A stretch of 64,000 nt of DNA from the NCBI GenBank assembly GCA_944388385.1, contig CALXIO010000010.1:1-64000 (forward strand), written 5' to 3'. The stretch comes from an uncultured Ruminiclostridium sp. Lineage in GTDB: Bacteria; Bacillota; Clostridia; Oscillospirales; Ruminococcaceae. This document shows, piece after piece, positions 63,811 through 64,000 of the stretch. Made by a program: the position numbers and the translations under genes. The stretch's first letter is position 1. Each line of letters begins with the position of its first letter. The notes under the pieces are model-generated. The model was given only the letters and a program-made list of their open reading frames with translations. It was not told the origin of the DNA and made no database searches.

Positions 63811-64000
63811 TCAACAAGCTTTTATTATCTGGGCTATAAGCATATATAAAAGGGCTATCCCAAGGGAAATATTTATCACCCTTTGATTATAAATACAGTA
63901 TATTAAAACAATTATAAAAAGAGCCCCGGTCATTAAAACGGCTATTATCTTTCCTGTAACAGCGGCATATCGGGGCTTTAACAGGCTTTCAAGAATTGCG
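63811..64000 (-). CDS. C-terminal end of a membrane protein (truncated by window edge)
   Basis: About 62 residues are visible, with two hydrophobic helices and the ending IAQIIKAC before TGA. Upstream of TIGR03960 genes in Firmicutes there is often an M50 site-2 protease (SpoIVFB-like); the visible RYAAVTGKIIAVLMTG stretch would not contradict that, but no catalytic motif is in view, so identity stays open. Confidence 0.5.
   Translation of the reverse strand, partial: AILESLLKPRYAAVTGKIIAVLMTGALFIIVLIYCIYNQRVINISLGIALLYMLIAQIIKAC

Overview
The window looks like chromosome of a spore-forming, moderately low-GC Firmicute of class Clostridia, most likely of the Ruminococcaceae/Oscillospiraceae type. 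The grounds are the sporulation genes (spoIIGA, sigE, yqfC, yqfD, ylbJ, yunB), the AGGAGG-type ribosome binding sites, the 17-bp-spaced TTGACA/TATAAT promoters, a T-box, and Firmicute gene orders such as yqfC-yqfD-phoH-ybeY-dgkA-era-recO. I see no rRNA, tRNA, CRISPR array, insertion sequence or prophage. Most genes lie on the minus strand and coding density is high. This is core chromosome; the unusual content is mainly in short leaders and small ORFs.

Layout. 1-1.5 kb: an edge-truncated gene, an XRE regulator with a cysteine-rich N-terminus, and a MarR regulator. 1.6-4.4 kb: two FAD oxidoreductases, divergent from marR. 4.4-6.0 kb: spoIIGA-sigE, with a Spo0A-box-like site upstream. 6.1-7.8 kb: a queuosine-salvage-like pair (radical SAM enzyme and YhhQ-type transporter) behind a structured leader ending in a terminator. 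7.8-15.3 kb: mutS2-recO-era-dgkA-ybeY-phoH and yqfD-yqfC. 15.4-18.4 kb (plus strand): ylbJ, a four-cysteine mini-protein and an orphan solute-binding lipoprotein. 18.5-29.6 kb: thrS, ligA, yunB, an M18 aminopeptidase, a lytic transglycosylase, coaE, a Sua5-type gene, prfA, a DUF951 gene, an orphan plus-strand gene and a phosphoesterase. 29.7-34.3 kb: leuA with its T-box, hisS, mgsA-like and minD-like genes. 34.5-39.2 kb: PBP2-mreD-mreC-mreB. 39.3-49.7 kb: dut, a U32 peptidase, a very long ZapA-like coiled-coil protein, corA with a candidate upstream ORF, queH, a YcxB-like membrane protein, tex, a phosphoglycerate-mutase-like phosphatase, an XRE regulator plus a 37-residue membrane peptide, and tadA. 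49.8-55.8 kb: pnp, rpsO, clpX, clpP, tig. 55.9-64 kb: a phosphoesterase, thrC, yraN, rnhB, rbgA, lepB, rplS, a DUF2344 / radical SAM pair and an edge-truncated membrane protein.

How the genes work together. Sporulation: Spo0A probably drives spoIIGA-sigE; SpoIIGA activates pro-sigma-E; yqfCD, ylbJ and yunB belong to the sigma-E regulon in Bacillus. Shape and division: MreBCD-PBP2 with a MinD-like ATPase and a ZapA-like protein. Translation and RNA: thrS, hisS, prfA, tadA, queH, ybeY, era, rbgA, rpsO, rplS and pnp. Protein quality control: tig-clpP-clpX.

The most interesting signals are regulatory. (1) A hairpin directly before the thrS ribosome binding site has a 5-bp stem and a 7-nt loop that copies a tRNA-Thr(UGU) anticodon arm; this suggests E. 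coli-style ThrRS translational autoregulation in a clostridial genome. (2) The queuosine-salvage-like operon has an attenuator-type leader that partly resembles a preQ1-I riboswitch but carries an inserted hairpin. (3) corA is preceded by a 28-codon ORF with a good ribosome binding site and mutually exclusive hairpins. All three are sequence-level inferences.
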